Source: Pantoea sp. Mb-10
GTDB taxonomy: Bacteria > Pseudomonadota > Gammaproteobacteria > Enterobacterales > Enterobacteriaceae
Direction: 5' to 3'
DNA length: 64,000 nt
Assembly: GCF_021272205.1 (NCBI RefSeq)
Contig: NZ_JAJSDX010000001.1
Coordinates: forward strand, 248,001 to 312,000
The first letter of the stretch is position 1; the number at the start of each line of letters is the position of its first letter. The position numbers and the translations under genes are program-made. Positions 55,511 to 64,000 of this stretch are shown here, piece by piece. The notes under the pieces were generated by a model, which worked only from the letters and a program-made list of their open reading frames with translations, searched no databases and was not told the DNA's origin.

Positions 55511-57952
55511 CTATTGCGTTAGCTCATCGCTCGCTGCCGCCTGTTGCAGCGCACGGCGTTCAATGATCATGGTCTGCGGCGTGGACAGCACAATGCCCTC
55601 TTTACGCAGCCGCGTTAGCATATCAAACAGCAGATCGCTCTTGGCGCCCGAGATTTGACGCTGGCTGGCAACGTTACCGGTGACGCTCAGCACAATGCCC
55701 GCAGGCGTGAGATCTTTAAAGGAAACCGACGGCTCAGGCGTGTCCAGAATGCGTTCGTTTTCCTGATACACCTCCAGCAAGATTTCACGCACCCGCACCG
55801 GATCGATATCCAGCGGGAAGGTCAGCTGGATAGTGACCACGCCCTGCGCGTTACCCATGGTGGCATTACGCACGTTCTGCGAGATGAACTGCGAGTTTGG
55901 CACGATTACCGTGGATTTATCCCCCAGCTGGATCTCGGTGGCGCGCACGTTGATGCGGCGGATATCCCCTTCAATACCGCTAATGCTCACCAGATCGCCC
56001 ACTTTGACCGGGCGCTCGGTCAGCAGGATCAGGCCAGAGATAAAGTTCTTTACGATCTCCTGTAGACCAAAACCGATACCCACCGACAGCGCACTGACGA
56101 TCCACGCCAGCTTGTTCCACTGTAGCCCCATGATCGACAGCGTCAGCAGAATGACCAACACATAGCCGATGTTGCTAAACAGCGTGATCAGCGAGACGCG
56201 CATCCCCACGTCCATGGTGGTTTTCGGCAGGAAGTCCTGATCCAGCCAGCGGCGTACCGCGCGCAGCAGATAGATGCCCACGATCAGACACAGAATCGCA
56301 TTGACCATGTGCGCAGGCACAATGTTGAGCGACTCCAGGCCTTTGCCGCCCCAGAATTCAATCACTTTCTGGATAAGCTCAATCGGCGTGGACGAGGCGA
56401 AGGTGCCGTTCAATAGCGCCAGCGCCACAAAGGCCACCAGCACGGTTTTGCCCAGCGCCGCCAGCAGCGTAGCGGTTTGCTGCAAATGGCGTTCATCAAT
56501 GTTGAGCGACGTCTGCAACCATTTACCGGTACGGTTACTTACCGAGAACAGGCTGTCGCAGCCATCGTTGAGTAAATGGCTCAGGAAATAGAACGAGCCA
56601 AACACGATACCGCAGGTAATGACCTCGTAAGCCAGGAAGCGCGCCAGCGTAACATAGCCGATGATCAGCGAAACCAGTATGGCCAGCGCCGTGAGCGTAA
56701 GTCCCAGCTGAATCAGCCCGACAATCGTCGGACGCGCCTCGGGCGCATTGCCCTCATGCGCCATACGTCGCCGTACCCGATTCGTACGCAGGCTGATCGC
56801 CAGTCCGGTGAGACCGATCAGCAGCGCGGTCAATCCGTTGGCGAAAATGGTGGTGTTCAGACTGGTGCCAACGCTGTAGTTAAAGGCTTCTACCGTCTGG
56901 AAGATAAACACCAGCGCCGCGGTGATCGGCGGGAAGGGTTTCAACGCCAGCGCCACTTCATTTGACAGGCTCGGCAGGCGCCAGCTTGGGCGGCGCGTGG
57001 AGAGAAACGCGCGTCCCAGGCCGGCAATCAGTCCGCAATAAACGCTCAGGCGTACCAGGCGATCGATAAAATCCTGCACGTCATCGGCGATTGCATCGCG
57101 CCGGGCGAACGCCAGCGCCACAAAGTTAAAGGTCAGCACCACCGCCGCGAGCGTGGTCAGCGCGATTGCGGCGGCCAAGAAACTGCGACGCAGACGCCCT
57201 TCCGGCAGCTTATGAATGCTCACCCAGGCAAGAAACTCTTCGCCATAGCGACGACCCAGCGTCATCACCAGCATCGCCGCCACCAGCCAACCAACGGTGC
57301 CTACGCGCCAGCCCGACTCCCACGACAGCGCGGCGGTGTCCTGCAGTTCGCTAATAAACTCGCTGATCTTCTCGCCGTCTAAATCCTGACGGCTGATCAG
57401 CGGTGCCCAGAAGCGCGGGCCAAAAATACTGCCGGAGTTCAGCGCCAGCTGGCTTTTTAACTGATCGCGCCGCAGGTTGACAATCTGTGAGGAGAGCATC
57501 AGCGCGCCATTTTTGATCCCTTCTGCCTGCTTGATTTGGTCGGCGAGCTTGTCTTTCTGGCTGCCCAGCGAGGCGCGTTTGCGCGTCACTTCAGCGGTCT
57601 CTTTGACGCCGCTGTCGGGCTTGGGTGCCGGTCCCAGCACCGCCAATTGCGCGTCCAGCTGCTGCATCTGCGGCACCAGCGCCTGCCCCAGGGTTTCGGC
57701 ATTGCCCGAAAGCTCCAGCGCCATTTCATTCAGCTGATTGAGTTGGTTCTCATTGGTATCACCCGAAACTTGCCCCTTAATTTTGTCGAGAATTTTCTGC
57801 ATTTTGGGCAGCTCGACAGTCGGATTAGCCTTGGGTGCGGCGTCCTCTTCCTGCTGTGCGGTCGCCGGATTGTCGTCCGCCACGCTAAGCGCGGGCGCCA
57901 GACAAACCATCAGCAGCAAGAGAGGCGTTAACAGGAAACGAAGCTTAAACAT
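55511..57952 (-). CDS. MscS family mechanosensitive channel with DUF3772 domain
   Basis: An 813-residue large MscS-type channel. A signal peptide (ending LSVA|D) is followed by a periplasmic helical region (about 30-190) with the DUF3772 part (QDLDGEKISEFISELQD), about ten membrane helices, and the MscS core: SVGIGFGLQEIVKNFISGLILLTERPVKVGDLVSI, then the cytoplasmic vestibule (EGDIRRINVRATEIQLGDKSTVIVPNSQFISQNVRN). It opens under membrane tension. It is not E. coli YbiO, which lies by glnQ and has a different periplasmic part. The ATG at 57952 gives the best signal peptide. Confidence 0.93.
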   Translation of the reverse strand: MFKLRFLLTPLLLLMVCLAPALSVADDNPATAQQEEDAAPKANPTVELPKMQKILDKIKGQVSGDTNENQLNQLNEMALELSGNAETLGQALVPQMQQLDAQLAVLGPAPKPDSGVKETAEVTRKRASLGSQKDKLADQIKQAEGIKNGALMLSSQIVNLRRDQLKSQLALNSGSIFGPRFWAPLISRQDLDGEKISEFISELQDTAALSWESGWRVGTVGWLVAAMLVMTLGRRYGEEFLAWVSIHKLPEGRLRRSFLAAAIALTTLAAVVLTFNFVALAFARRDAIADDVQDFIDRLVRLSVYCGLIAGLGRAFLSTRRPSWRLPSLSNEVALALKPFPPITAALVFIFQTVEAFNYSVGTSLNTTIFANGLTALLIGLTGLAISLRTNRVRRRMAHEGNAPEARPTIVGLIQLGLTLTALAILVSLIIGYVTLARFLAYEVITCGIVFGSFYFLSHLLNDGCDSLFSVSNRTGKWLQTSLNIDERHLQQTATLLAALGKTVLVAFVALALLNGTFASSTPIELIQKVIEFWGGKGLESLNIVPAHMVNAILCLIVGIYLLRAVRRWLDQDFLPKTTMDVGMRVSLITLFSNIGYVLVILLTLSIMGLQWNKLAWIVSALSVGIGFGLQEIVKNFISGLILLTERPVKVGDLVSISGIEGDIRRINVRATEIQLGDKSTVIVPNSQFISQNVRNATMGNAQGVVTIQLTFPLDIDPVRVREILLEVYQENERILDTPEPSVSFKDLTPAGIVLSVTGNVASQRQISGAKSDLLFDMLTRLRKEGIVLSTPQTMIIERRALQQAAASDELTQ

Positions 57953-58086
57953 ATCAATGTCATTCCAGCGGAAAACGGCCAATTGAAGAGGAAATCGCGC
58001 CCAGTGTAGGGCCTGCTTAAAACGGAAACCATAGGAATGAAGGCGTAAAATGAACGGGCACGCGAAGGGTCATTTACGTCCTCTGC

Positions 58087-58106
58087 GGGCGGCCAACAGG
58101 CCGCCC
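58087..58106. terminator. Hairpin after pbpG
   Basis: GGGCGGCC-aaca-GGCCGCCC lies 8 bp after the pbpG stop. It has no T run but belongs to the same palindrome type found after glnQ, the flavin-reductase gene and dld. Confidence 0.45.
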
Positions 58107-58113
58107 ACACGGC

Positions 58114-59052
58114 TTACTCTGCGTCAGCAATCTTCGCCGTTTGCGACGATTTTTGCTTTTTATACGCCAGCGCCGCAGCCGGCACCGGCGCCGCTTTGCC
58201 GGTTTCCAGCCAGTCGCGCAGGCGGTTGGCATCGGCAAAATGGGTATATTTACCAAACGCGTCCAGCACCACCAGCGCCACCGGACGATTGTTCATCACC
58301 GTGCGCATCACCAGGCAGTGTCCGGCTTCATCGGTATAGCCGGTTTTGGTTAACGCAATGCGCCATCCCTCTTTATAAACCAGATGGTTGGTGTTGCGGA
58401 ACGGCAACGCATAGCTCGGATGGCTGAACACGGCAGTCTCTTCTTTGGTGGTGCTCAGCTGGCCAATCAGCGGATACTGGCGCGTGGCTTTCACCAGCTT
58501 CACCAGGTCTTCCGCGCTGGAAACGTTATGAATGGACAGCCCGGTTGGCTCAACGTAGCGTGTGTGCGTCATGCCCAGCGCGCGCGCTTTAGCATTCATC
58601 GCGCGGATAAACGCGTCATAGCCGCCAGGATAGTGATGCGCCAGGCTTGCTGCCGCGCGGTTTTCCGATGACATCAGCGCCAGCAGCAGCATATTGCGGC
58701 GGCTGATTTCACTGTTCAGTTTGACGCGGGAAAAGACGCCGCGCATTTCCGGCGTGTGGCTGATATCCACCGACAGCTTTTCATCCAGCGGCAGTTTGGC
58801 ATCCAGCACCACCATCGCCGTCATCAGTTTGGTGATGGACGCGATGGGCCGCACGCGATCGGGGTGGCTGGAGAACAACACTTTATTGTTCTCCAGATCG
58901 ACAATCATGGCGCTGCCAGAGGCGATTTGCGGTTGGGCAATGGGTGCCAGATTGGCGAGTGACGCGGGCGCGGCCAGCGCGGGCGTCGTAACAGCGGACG
59001 CCGTGAACAGCAGCGCCAGTGACAGCAATGAAATACGTACGTTAACAGACAT
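58114..59052 (-). CDS. pbpG: D-alanyl-D-alanine endopeptidase PbpG (PBP7)
   Basis: A 312-residue penicillin-binding protein that cuts DD-crosslinks in peptidoglycan in the periplasm. The three serine-enzyme motifs are present: SITK (about 71-74), SEN (about 128-130) and KTG (about 237-239). The signal peptide ends TPALA|A. Its length and the [26 protein letters not shown] block fit E. coli PbpG. The start has no clear Shine-Dalgarno. Confidence 0.95.
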   Translation of the reverse strand: MSVNVRISLLSLALLFTASAVTTPALAAPASLANLAPIAQPQIASGSAMIVDLENNKVLFSSHPDRVRPIASITKLMTAMVVLDAKLPLDEKLSVDISHTPEMRGVFSRVKLNSEISRRNMLLLALMSSENRAAASLAHHYPGGYDAFIRAMNAKARALGMTHTRYVEPTGLSIHNVSSAEDLVKLVKATRQYPLIGQLSTTKEETAVFSHPSYALPFRNTNHLVYKEGWRIALTKTGYTDEAGHCLVMRTVMNNRPVALVVLDAFGKYTHFADANRLRDWLETGKAAPVPAAALAYKKQKSSQTAKIADAE

Positions 59053-59192
59053 CGTGTCAAAAAAATCCGGTGAGAAGTTTCACGCTGTGTTGAGACACAG
59101 GCCGCCGACGTCAGGCCAGAGAGGACGCGGGCTGGCGGCGATATCATAGCGGGTTCCCTGCGAAATTTCTTAGGTAGATTGTTTCCGGGCGT

Positions 59193-59223
59193 TAAAAAAG
59201 GAGGCCCGCAGGCCTCCCTTTTA
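59193..59223 (-). terminator. Rho-independent terminator of yohC
   Basis: Minus strand GGGAGGCC, loop TGC, GGGCCTCC, then TTTTTTAAC, starting 10 bp after the yohC stop codon. Confidence 0.9.
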
Positions 59224-59232
59224 GAACCGCGG

Positions 59233-59820
59233 TCAGAACAGCCGCGGGCCATAGCCCCACAGCACCACCGTCAGCGCCAGCAGTACCTCAAAGACCAGCA
59301 CGCCGATCGCCAGCGTCGATCCAGAAAAGCGCAGGCTCTCGTCGCGATCAATATTAAGAAACACCGGAATACCGACGTACAGCAAGTAACCGGTGTATAC
59401 CAGCGCCACCGCCGCCACCATCACGCACAGCCACACCAGCGGATAGAGCGCCACCAGCCCGCTAACAAACAGCGGCGTCGCCACATAGCCGGCAAACACG
59501 GTACAGCGCTGAACGCCCGGACGCTGCGGATAATCCCGCGCCATCCAGTGGATCACGCGGCCCATCACCGCCACGCCGCCCAGCATAAGAAGATAAAAGA
59601 TAATGCCCAATCCCAGACCGGTGAGCACATTGAGTTGAACATACTGCCCTTCACCCAGATTCCACCCCAGCTGGGTGGTGCCGATAAACGCGCTGATCAC
59701 CGGGATCGCCGCCATCATTAGCACGTGGTGGGTGTAGTGGTGCGAGACGCTTTCGTTTTCCTGCTTGATGGCGTGCATTTCCTGATTCGGATGCGCCAGT
59801 AGACCCCAGACATGATTCAT
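59233..59820 (-). CDS. yohC: Yip1 family inner-membrane protein YohC
   Basis: A 195-residue protein with five hydrophobic segments. It starts NHVWGLLAHPNQEMHAIKQENES and has HHVLMMAAIPVISAFIGTTQLGW, the YohC/Yip1 pattern; the length equals that of E. coli YohC. The function is unknown. AGAGGAG precedes the ATG. It sits between pbpG and yohD as in E. coli. Confidence 0.94.
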   Translation of the reverse strand: MNHVWGLLAHPNQEMHAIKQENESVSHHYTHHVLMMAAIPVISAFIGTTQLGWNLGEGQYVQLNVLTGLGLGIIFYLLMLGGVAVMGRVIHWMARDYPQRPGVQRCTVFAGYVATPLFVSGLVALYPLVWLCVMVAAVALVYTGYLLYVGIPVFLNIDRDESLRFSGSTLAIGVLVFEVLLALTVVLWGYGPRLF

Positions 59821-59988
59821 ACAATCACTCCTCTGATGCGACGGGCTGCCACGTCAGCGCTTGGGCTGTCCCACTCAGGCAGCTTCCCTTCAAGTATAAT
59901 GCGCAGCGCTGTTTTTGCGGCTCGCGCCCCAAAAAAAGCCGCGGGCGTATAAACTGTTACCGGGCTTCGTTTTTACAGGGAGAACAGT

Positions 59989-60564
59989 TTGCATCTGGAT
60001 ATCAATGGATTAATCACCCAGTACGGCTACTTTGCTTTGCTGATTGGCTGCATTGCCGAAGGGGAAACCTTTACGCTGCTGGGCGGGGTCGCCGCGCATG
60101 AAGGCTTACTGCACTTCAGCGGCGTGGTGGTGGCCGCGATGATCGGCGGCATTATCGGCGATCAGCTGCTGTTCTGGCTGGGACGGCGCTACGGCACGCG
60201 CATTCTGCGTCGCTTCCGCAAGCACGAAGACACCATTCGCAAAGCCAACCGGCTGATACAAAAGCGGCCAAGCTGGTTTGTGATTGGCGTGCGCTTTATG
60301 TATGGCTTCCGCATTATCGGGCCGATCATTATCGGGACCAGCCGCCTCAAACCGCTGCGTTTTTTTGTGCTAAATGTGATTGGCGCGGCGCTGTGGTCGC
60401 TGATTTTTGTCACGCTCGGCTACTTCGCTGGCGAGATGATTACGCCCTGGCTTCACAAGCTCGATCAGCACCTCAAACCACTGTTGTGGCTGGTGGCGGC
60501 GATCGTCTTTGGCGTGGTACTGCGCTATCTCATTCGCCGCTGGAATCGCCGCCGTGCAGGTTAA
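59989..60564 (+). CDS. yohD: DedA family protein YohD
   Basis: A 191-residue DedA/SNARE-associated membrane protein. Family motifs: EGETFTLLGGVAAHEGLL, the GDQLLFWLGRRYG helix, and the FMYGFRIIGPIIIGTSRL stretch with the conserved arginine. DedA proteins support lipid-carrier recycling and membrane homeostasis. The start is a TTG at 59989 with AGGGAG upstream; no ATG is available near the family N-terminus. Its stop overlaps the convergent yohF by 4 bp. Confidence 0.94.
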   Translation: MHLDINGLITQYGYFALLIGCIAEGETFTLLGGVAAHEGLLHFSGVVVAAMIGGIIGDQLLFWLGRRYGTRILRRFRKHEDTIRKANRLIQKRPSWFVIGVRFMYGFRIIGPIIIGTSRLKPLRFFVLNVIGAALWSLIFVTLGYFAGEMITPWLHKLDQHLKPLLWLVAAIVFGVVLRYLIRRWNRRRAG

Positions 60565-61340
60565 GCGTGATAGCCTTTGAACTGGGGGTTGGCGAGCATA
60601 AAGCCGCCATCCACCACAAAGGATTGCCCAGTGGTGTAGGTGGCGCCCTCTGAACAGAGCCACGCCACCAGACTGCTGATTTCACGCGGATCGCCGGGGC
60701 GCCCCATCGGGATTTCCGGCATGCGCCGCTGATGCGCCTCGTCATCGCCCATGTTGTTCATCGCCGTGGCAATCGCGCCCGGTGCGACCGCGTTCACCAG
60801 AATATGGTGCGGCAGCAGGCTCAGCGCCATGGATTTAGTGAGCCCACCCAGCGCGTGTTTGGCGGCGGTGTAAGCGGTAGCGTCCGGCAGCGGCGTATGT
60901 TCATGTACCGACGTAATATTAATAATGCGCCCGCCATCGCCTTGATCCACCATGTGGCGCGCGGCGATCTGCCCGCAGATAAATGCGCCATCCACGTCCA
61001 CGTTGAAGGTCTTGCGCCAGTCGTCAAAGCTGAGATCGAGAAAATCCGCCTTCATCATTACGCCCGCATTGTTGACCAGTACATCGATGCGCCCCAGAGA
61101 ATTAATCAGCTGGGTTAGCTGCTGCCCGCCCGCCTGTGGATCGGAGAGATCAAGCTGACGCACCTGCGCCACCTGCCCTTTGCTCTCCACCAGTCGCGCG
61201 GTCTCCTGCGCGCCCTCCTCGTCTGAGCGCCACGTAATGCCCACGGTATAACCGGCTTCCGCCAGCATGACCGCGCAACTGCGACCAATGCCCGAATCCG
61301 ATGCGGTGACCACGGCAACTTTCTGTTTGCTCAACGCCAT
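60561..61340 (-). CDS. yohF: Short-chain dehydrogenase/reductase YohF
   Basis: A 259-residue classical SDR. The cofactor motif is TASDSGIG (12-19), NNAG follows at about 90, and the catalytic Ser-Tyr-Lys are in ITSVHEHTPLPDATAYTAAKHALGG. The C-terminus DGGFMLANPQF matches E. coli YohF. It reduces or oxidises an unknown carbonyl compound with NAD(P)H. AGGAG precedes the ATG. It is divergent from the GH15 gene. Confidence 0.94.
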   Translation of the reverse strand: MALSKQKVAVVTASDSGIGRSCAVMLAEAGYTVGITWRSDEEGAQETARLVESKGQVAQVRQLDLSDPQAGGQQLTQLINSLGRIDVLVNNAGVMMKADFLDLSFDDWRKTFNVDVDGAFICGQIAARHMVDQGDGGRIINITSVHEHTPLPDATAYTAAKHALGGLTKSMALSLLPHHILVNAVAPGAIATAMNNMGDDEAHQRRMPEIPMGRPGDPREISSLVAWLCSEGATYTTGQSFVVDGGFMLANPQFKGYHA

Positions 61341-61458
61341 AACGTTCTCCTGACTGATGGGTGTGCCTTCAGTATAGAAGCTATCTCACCGCGCCTCGCC
61401 GCTGCTGAAATCGCCGTTTCGGCTATAGTTAACTGTTCCCAACGGCAAAGGAGGCGCA

Positions 61459-63273
61459 ATGAGCGCAATAAAACGCACCATTGACGAACACGGCGTGATC
61501 GGCGATTTACGCACCTGTGCGCTGGTAGCCAATGACGGCACCATTGACTACCTCTGCTGGCCAGAACTCGACAGCCCGTCCATTTTTGCCGCCCTGCTCG
61601 ACAGCGATGACGCGGGCCTGTTCTCGATTGCGCCCGACTGGCCTGATGCCCGTCGCCAGCAACTCTATTTGCCGGATACCAATATTCTGCAAACCCGCTG
61701 GCTGGATGAGGCCGGCGTAGCAGAAATCACCGACTACATGCCCATTTGCGATGAGCAGGGCAAAGTGCCGCGCTTAGTGCGGCGGGTCAAGATGGTGCGT
61801 GGCTCGGTGACATTTTCGCTGCGCTGCGCGCCGCGTCACGACTATGCGCGGGCCGATACCCGTACGGCGCTGCGCCCCGGCGGCATTGCCTTTCTGGCTG
61901 ACGGCCAGCCCACGCTGCGTTTAAGCGCCACGGTCGTGATGACGCGTGAAGCGAGCAGCGCCGTGGCGACCTTTACGCTGCACGCGGGTGAGCACGCGGA
62001 GTTCGTGTTTGGCAACGATGATGACCCCCACGTGGCGCACATCGCCACCGAACGCTGCTTTCACGACACCCTTAACTACTGGCGGCGCTGGAGCAGCCAC
62101 AGCTCTTATCGCGGGCGCTGGCAAGAGATGGTGCAGCGCTCGGCGCTGACGCTAAAACTGTTGACGTCACATCAGCACGGCTCCATCGCCGCCGCCGCCA
62201 CCTTTGGTCTGCCGGAAGAGTTGGGCGGCGAGCGCAACTGGGACTACCGCGCGTCGTGGATCCGCGATGCCTCCTTTAGCATGTACGCCTTGATGCGGCT
62301 GGGCTATGTGGAAGAAGCGCGCGATTTTACCCGCTGGGTCGGGCGCTGCGTCGAACACAGCCACGAAGACACGCCGCACTTGCAGGTGATGTACCGTCTG
62401 GACAGCGGCACCGAGCTGCATGAAAGCGAACTGCTGAACCTCTCGGGCTACGCCAATTCACGTCCGGTGCGCATCGGCAATGATGCCTGGCGCCAAACCC
62501 AGCTGGATATCTACGGCGAGCTGATGGATGCCATTTATCTGGCGAACAAATACGGTGAAGCCATTTCGCAGCGCGGCTGGCGCCACGTTTCCAGCATGAT
62601 TGATTACGTGTGCGATCACTGGAATGAGCCGGATGCCGGGATTTGGGAGATGCGCGGTGAGCCGGAACACTTCCTGCACTCGCGCCTGATGTGTTGGGTG
62701 GCGCTGGATCGCGCACTGCGTTTGGGGATGAAGCGTTCATTGCCCATGCCCTACGCGCGCTGGGATGCGGCGCGCAGCGCGATCCGCGACGATATCTGGC
62801 AACATTTCTGGCACCCAGAGCTGGGCCACTTCACCGCCACGCGCGGCGGCCGCTATCTCGATGCGTCCATGCTCCTGATGCCGCTGGTGCGCTTTGTTGG
62901 CGCCACCGATCCCGACTGGCTCGCGACGCTGGATGCCATCAAAGCCCAGCTGGTAAGCGATGGCATGGTGCGGCGCTACAATATTCATGAAACCCCTGCC
63001 GATGCGCTGGCGGGCGGCGAAGGGGCATTTGCTGCCTGCTCATTCTGGTACGTCGAGTGTCTTGCGCGCGCCGGGCGCGTACAGGAGGCACACGCCGAAT
63101 TTGAGAAGCTACTCAGCTATGCTAACCCTTTGGGCCTGTATGCCGAAGAGTTCTCCCCGCACGGCAACGCGCTGGGCAACGTGCCGCAGGCATTAACGCA
63201 CCTGGCGCTGATCAGCGCGGCGTTTTTCCTCAACCGAAAACTGAGCAACGAGATCACGCTGTGGCAGCCATAG
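61459..63273 (+). CDS. Glycoside hydrolase family 15 protein (glucoamylase/trehalase-like)
   Basis: A 604-residue cytoplasmic protein with an N-terminal beta-sandwich (about 1-215, opening GVIGDLRTCALVANDGTIDYLCWPELDSPSIFAALLD) and a GH15 alpha/alpha barrel (RNWDYRASWIRDASFSMYAL, then WEMRGEPEHFLHSRLMCWVALDR and GLYAEEFSPHGNALGNVPQALTHLALI). The glutamates in WEMRGEPE and AEEFSP are the likely acid and base. Relatives act on trehalose or on alpha-1,4-glucans. No signal peptide is seen. AGGAGG precedes the ATG. It is not part of the E. coli locus. Confidence 0.92.
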   Translation: MSAIKRTIDEHGVIGDLRTCALVANDGTIDYLCWPELDSPSIFAALLDSDDAGLFSIAPDWPDARRQQLYLPDTNILQTRWLDEAGVAEITDYMPICDEQGKVPRLVRRVKMVRGSVTFSLRCAPRHDYARADTRTALRPGGIAFLADGQPTLRLSATVVMTREASSAVATFTLHAGEHAEFVFGNDDDPHVAHIATERCFHDTLNYWRRWSSHSSYRGRWQEMVQRSALTLKLLTSHQHGSIAAAATFGLPEELGGERNWDYRASWIRDASFSMYALMRLGYVEEARDFTRWVGRCVEHSHEDTPHLQVMYRLDSGTELHESELLNLSGYANSRPVRIGNDAWRQTQLDIYGELMDAIYLANKYGEAISQRGWRHVSSMIDYVCDHWNEPDAGIWEMRGEPEHFLHSRLMCWVALDRALRLGMKRSLPMPYARWDAARSAIRDDIWQHFWHPELGHFTATRGGRYLDASMLLMPLVRFVGATDPDWLATLDAIKAQLVSDGMVRRYNIHETPADALAGGEGAFAACSFWYVECLARAGRVQEAHAEFEKLLSYANPLGLYAEEFSPHGNALGNVPQALTHLALISAAFFLNRKLSNEITLWQP

Positions 63274-63388
63274 TGCTTTTCACATTTTGGGCGATGAGAC
63301 AAAGAGAATTGTCTGTTTATTACAACTAATTGCGTAAAGTATCTCCAACTGACGCAAATCCTGATTCCCATCATTGCAGCTATGCACA

Positions 63389-63394
63389 TATAAT
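63389..63394 (+). promoter_or_regulatory. Possible -10 element of the L,D-transpeptidase gene
   Basis: TATAAT lies 78 nt before the ATG, with a poor -35 (TTCCCA) 18 nt upstream. The rest of the 198-bp gap holds nothing else recognisable. Confidence 0.4.
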
Positions 63395-63471
63395 GCGCAG
63401 CGGTCGCTTCCGACCACGATGGGTTCGACACACTGACAAGCCTCATTAAAGGCCATAACGACTAGTAAAAT

Positions 63472-64000
63472 ATGAAAAAGAGCATTCGCGCGTTCGCTTC
63501 ACTCGCCCTTGCACTGGCGGCGTTCAGCCAGTCGGCATTTGCAGTAGTCTACCCGCTGCCACCGGCTAACAGCCGCGTGATCGGCGAAAACATTGAAATC
63601 ACCGTGCCTCAGGACAGCAAGCTGCCGTTGGAGGCCTTTGCTGCACAGTACCAGATGGGCCTCAGCAACATGCTGGAAGCCAATCCGGGCGTGGATGTCT
63701 ATTTGCCGAAAGCGGGCTCTAAGCTGGTGATCCCACAGCGGCTGATCCTGCCTGACGCACCGCGCGAAGGCATTGTGATCAACAGCGCCGAAATGCGTCT
63801 GTATTACTACCCGAAAGGCACGAAAACTGTGGTTGTGCTGCCAATCGGCATCGGTGAGCTGGGCAAAGATACGCCGGTAAACTGGACCACGGCGGTGGAG
63901 CGTAAGAAAGCCGGCCCGACCTGGACGCCAACCAAAGCGATGCATGCGGAATACGCCTCGCGCGGTGAAAGCATTCCTGCGGTGTTCCCGGCTGGCCCGG
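63472..64000 (+). CDS. ldtB: L,D-transpeptidase LdtB (YbiS)-like, N-terminal part
   Basis: The gene runs off the window after 176 residues. A signal peptide (ending QSAFA|V) is followed by a LysM-like region (about 40-90: [34 protein letters not shown]) and the start of the YkuD catalytic domain ([46 protein letters not shown]). The catalytic cysteine lies beyond the edge. These proteins attach Braun lipoprotein to peptidoglycan. The wording [23 protein letters not shown] and MHAEY is nearer to LdtB than to LdtA (ErfK). E. coli ldtB sits between ybiR and ybiT; here it has moved. Confidence 0.88.
   Translation, partial: MKKSIRAFASLALALAAFSQSAFAVVYPLPPANSRVIGENIEITVPQDSKLPLEAFAAQYQMGLSNMLEANPGVDVYLPKAGSKLVIPQRLILPDAPREGIVINSAEMRLYYYPKGTKTVVVLPIGIGELGKDTPVNWTTAVERKKAGPTWTPTKAMHAEYASRGESIPAVFPAGP

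Noticed and set aside
55511-57952. Assignment of the large MscS channel as YbiO
   Set aside because: It is distant from glnQ-rlmF and has a DUF3772 periplasmic part; only the MscS core is shared.

Overview
The window is one contiguous chromosomal segment of a GC-rich gammaproteobacterium of the order Enterobacterales. Most genes match Escherichia coli proteins almost end to end (MoeB, YbiT, OmpX, Dps, GlnHPQ, RlmF, YbiB, DinG, MlrA, YehWXYZ, BglX, Dld, PbpG, YohCDF). The mix with a Pseudomonas-type histidine-utilisation cluster, an IolT-like sugar porter and a DUF3772 MscS channel points to Erwiniaceae, probably Pantoea or a close relative; the genus is an inference. No tRNA, rRNA, transposase, integrase, phage gene or CRISPR array was seen.

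Layout. (1) 1-1252: the end of moeA and moeB, molybdenum cofactor synthesis. (2) 1225-2742: a non-coding block of tandem hairpins and nested repeats. (3) 2743-20005: the E. coli 18-min backbone read backwards: ybiT, an H-NS paralogue, an inserted MFS sugar porter and an EmrAB-type tripartite pump, ybiR-mntR with a divergent MntS-like small protein behind a MntR box, ompX, rhtA, dps, glnHPQ with NtrC/sigma54 signals, rlmF. (4) 20174-34017: a flavin-reductase-like gene and a catabolic island. In the island an amino-acid ABC transporter is translationally coupled to a histidine-ammonia-lyase paralogue that lacks the MIO triad. Beside it lie hutIG, hutFD, hutC and hutHU, encoding the five-step histidine pathway (urocanate, imidazolonepropionate, formiminoglutamate, formylglutamate, glutamate plus formate). 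Five HutC-type operators tie the transporter and all hut transcription units together. (5) 34018-35250: a second non-coding block, an inverted partner of the first. (6) 35413-39766: M20 amidohydrolase, ybiB and dinG (with a LexA box), returning to the backbone. (7) 39856-64000: GNAT/XRE-cupin pair, then the E. coli 47-min region (mlrA, yohO, yehWXYZ, bglX, dld, pbpG, yohC, yohD, yohF) with idi, an MCP, a SUFU-domain protein, a DUF2236 protein, a DUF3772 MscS channel and a GH15 enzyme inserted, ending in a partial ldtB-like L,D-transpeptidase.

The two strongest leads are: (a) the MIO-less lyase plus its own transporter under apparent HutC control, which could feed a modified histidine (for example a betaine such as hercynine or ergothioneine) into the hut pathway; and (b) the pair of roughly 1.2-1.5 kb nested inverted repeat blocks that bracket a 31.3-kb segment. 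One arm of the left block forms the last residues of MoeB.
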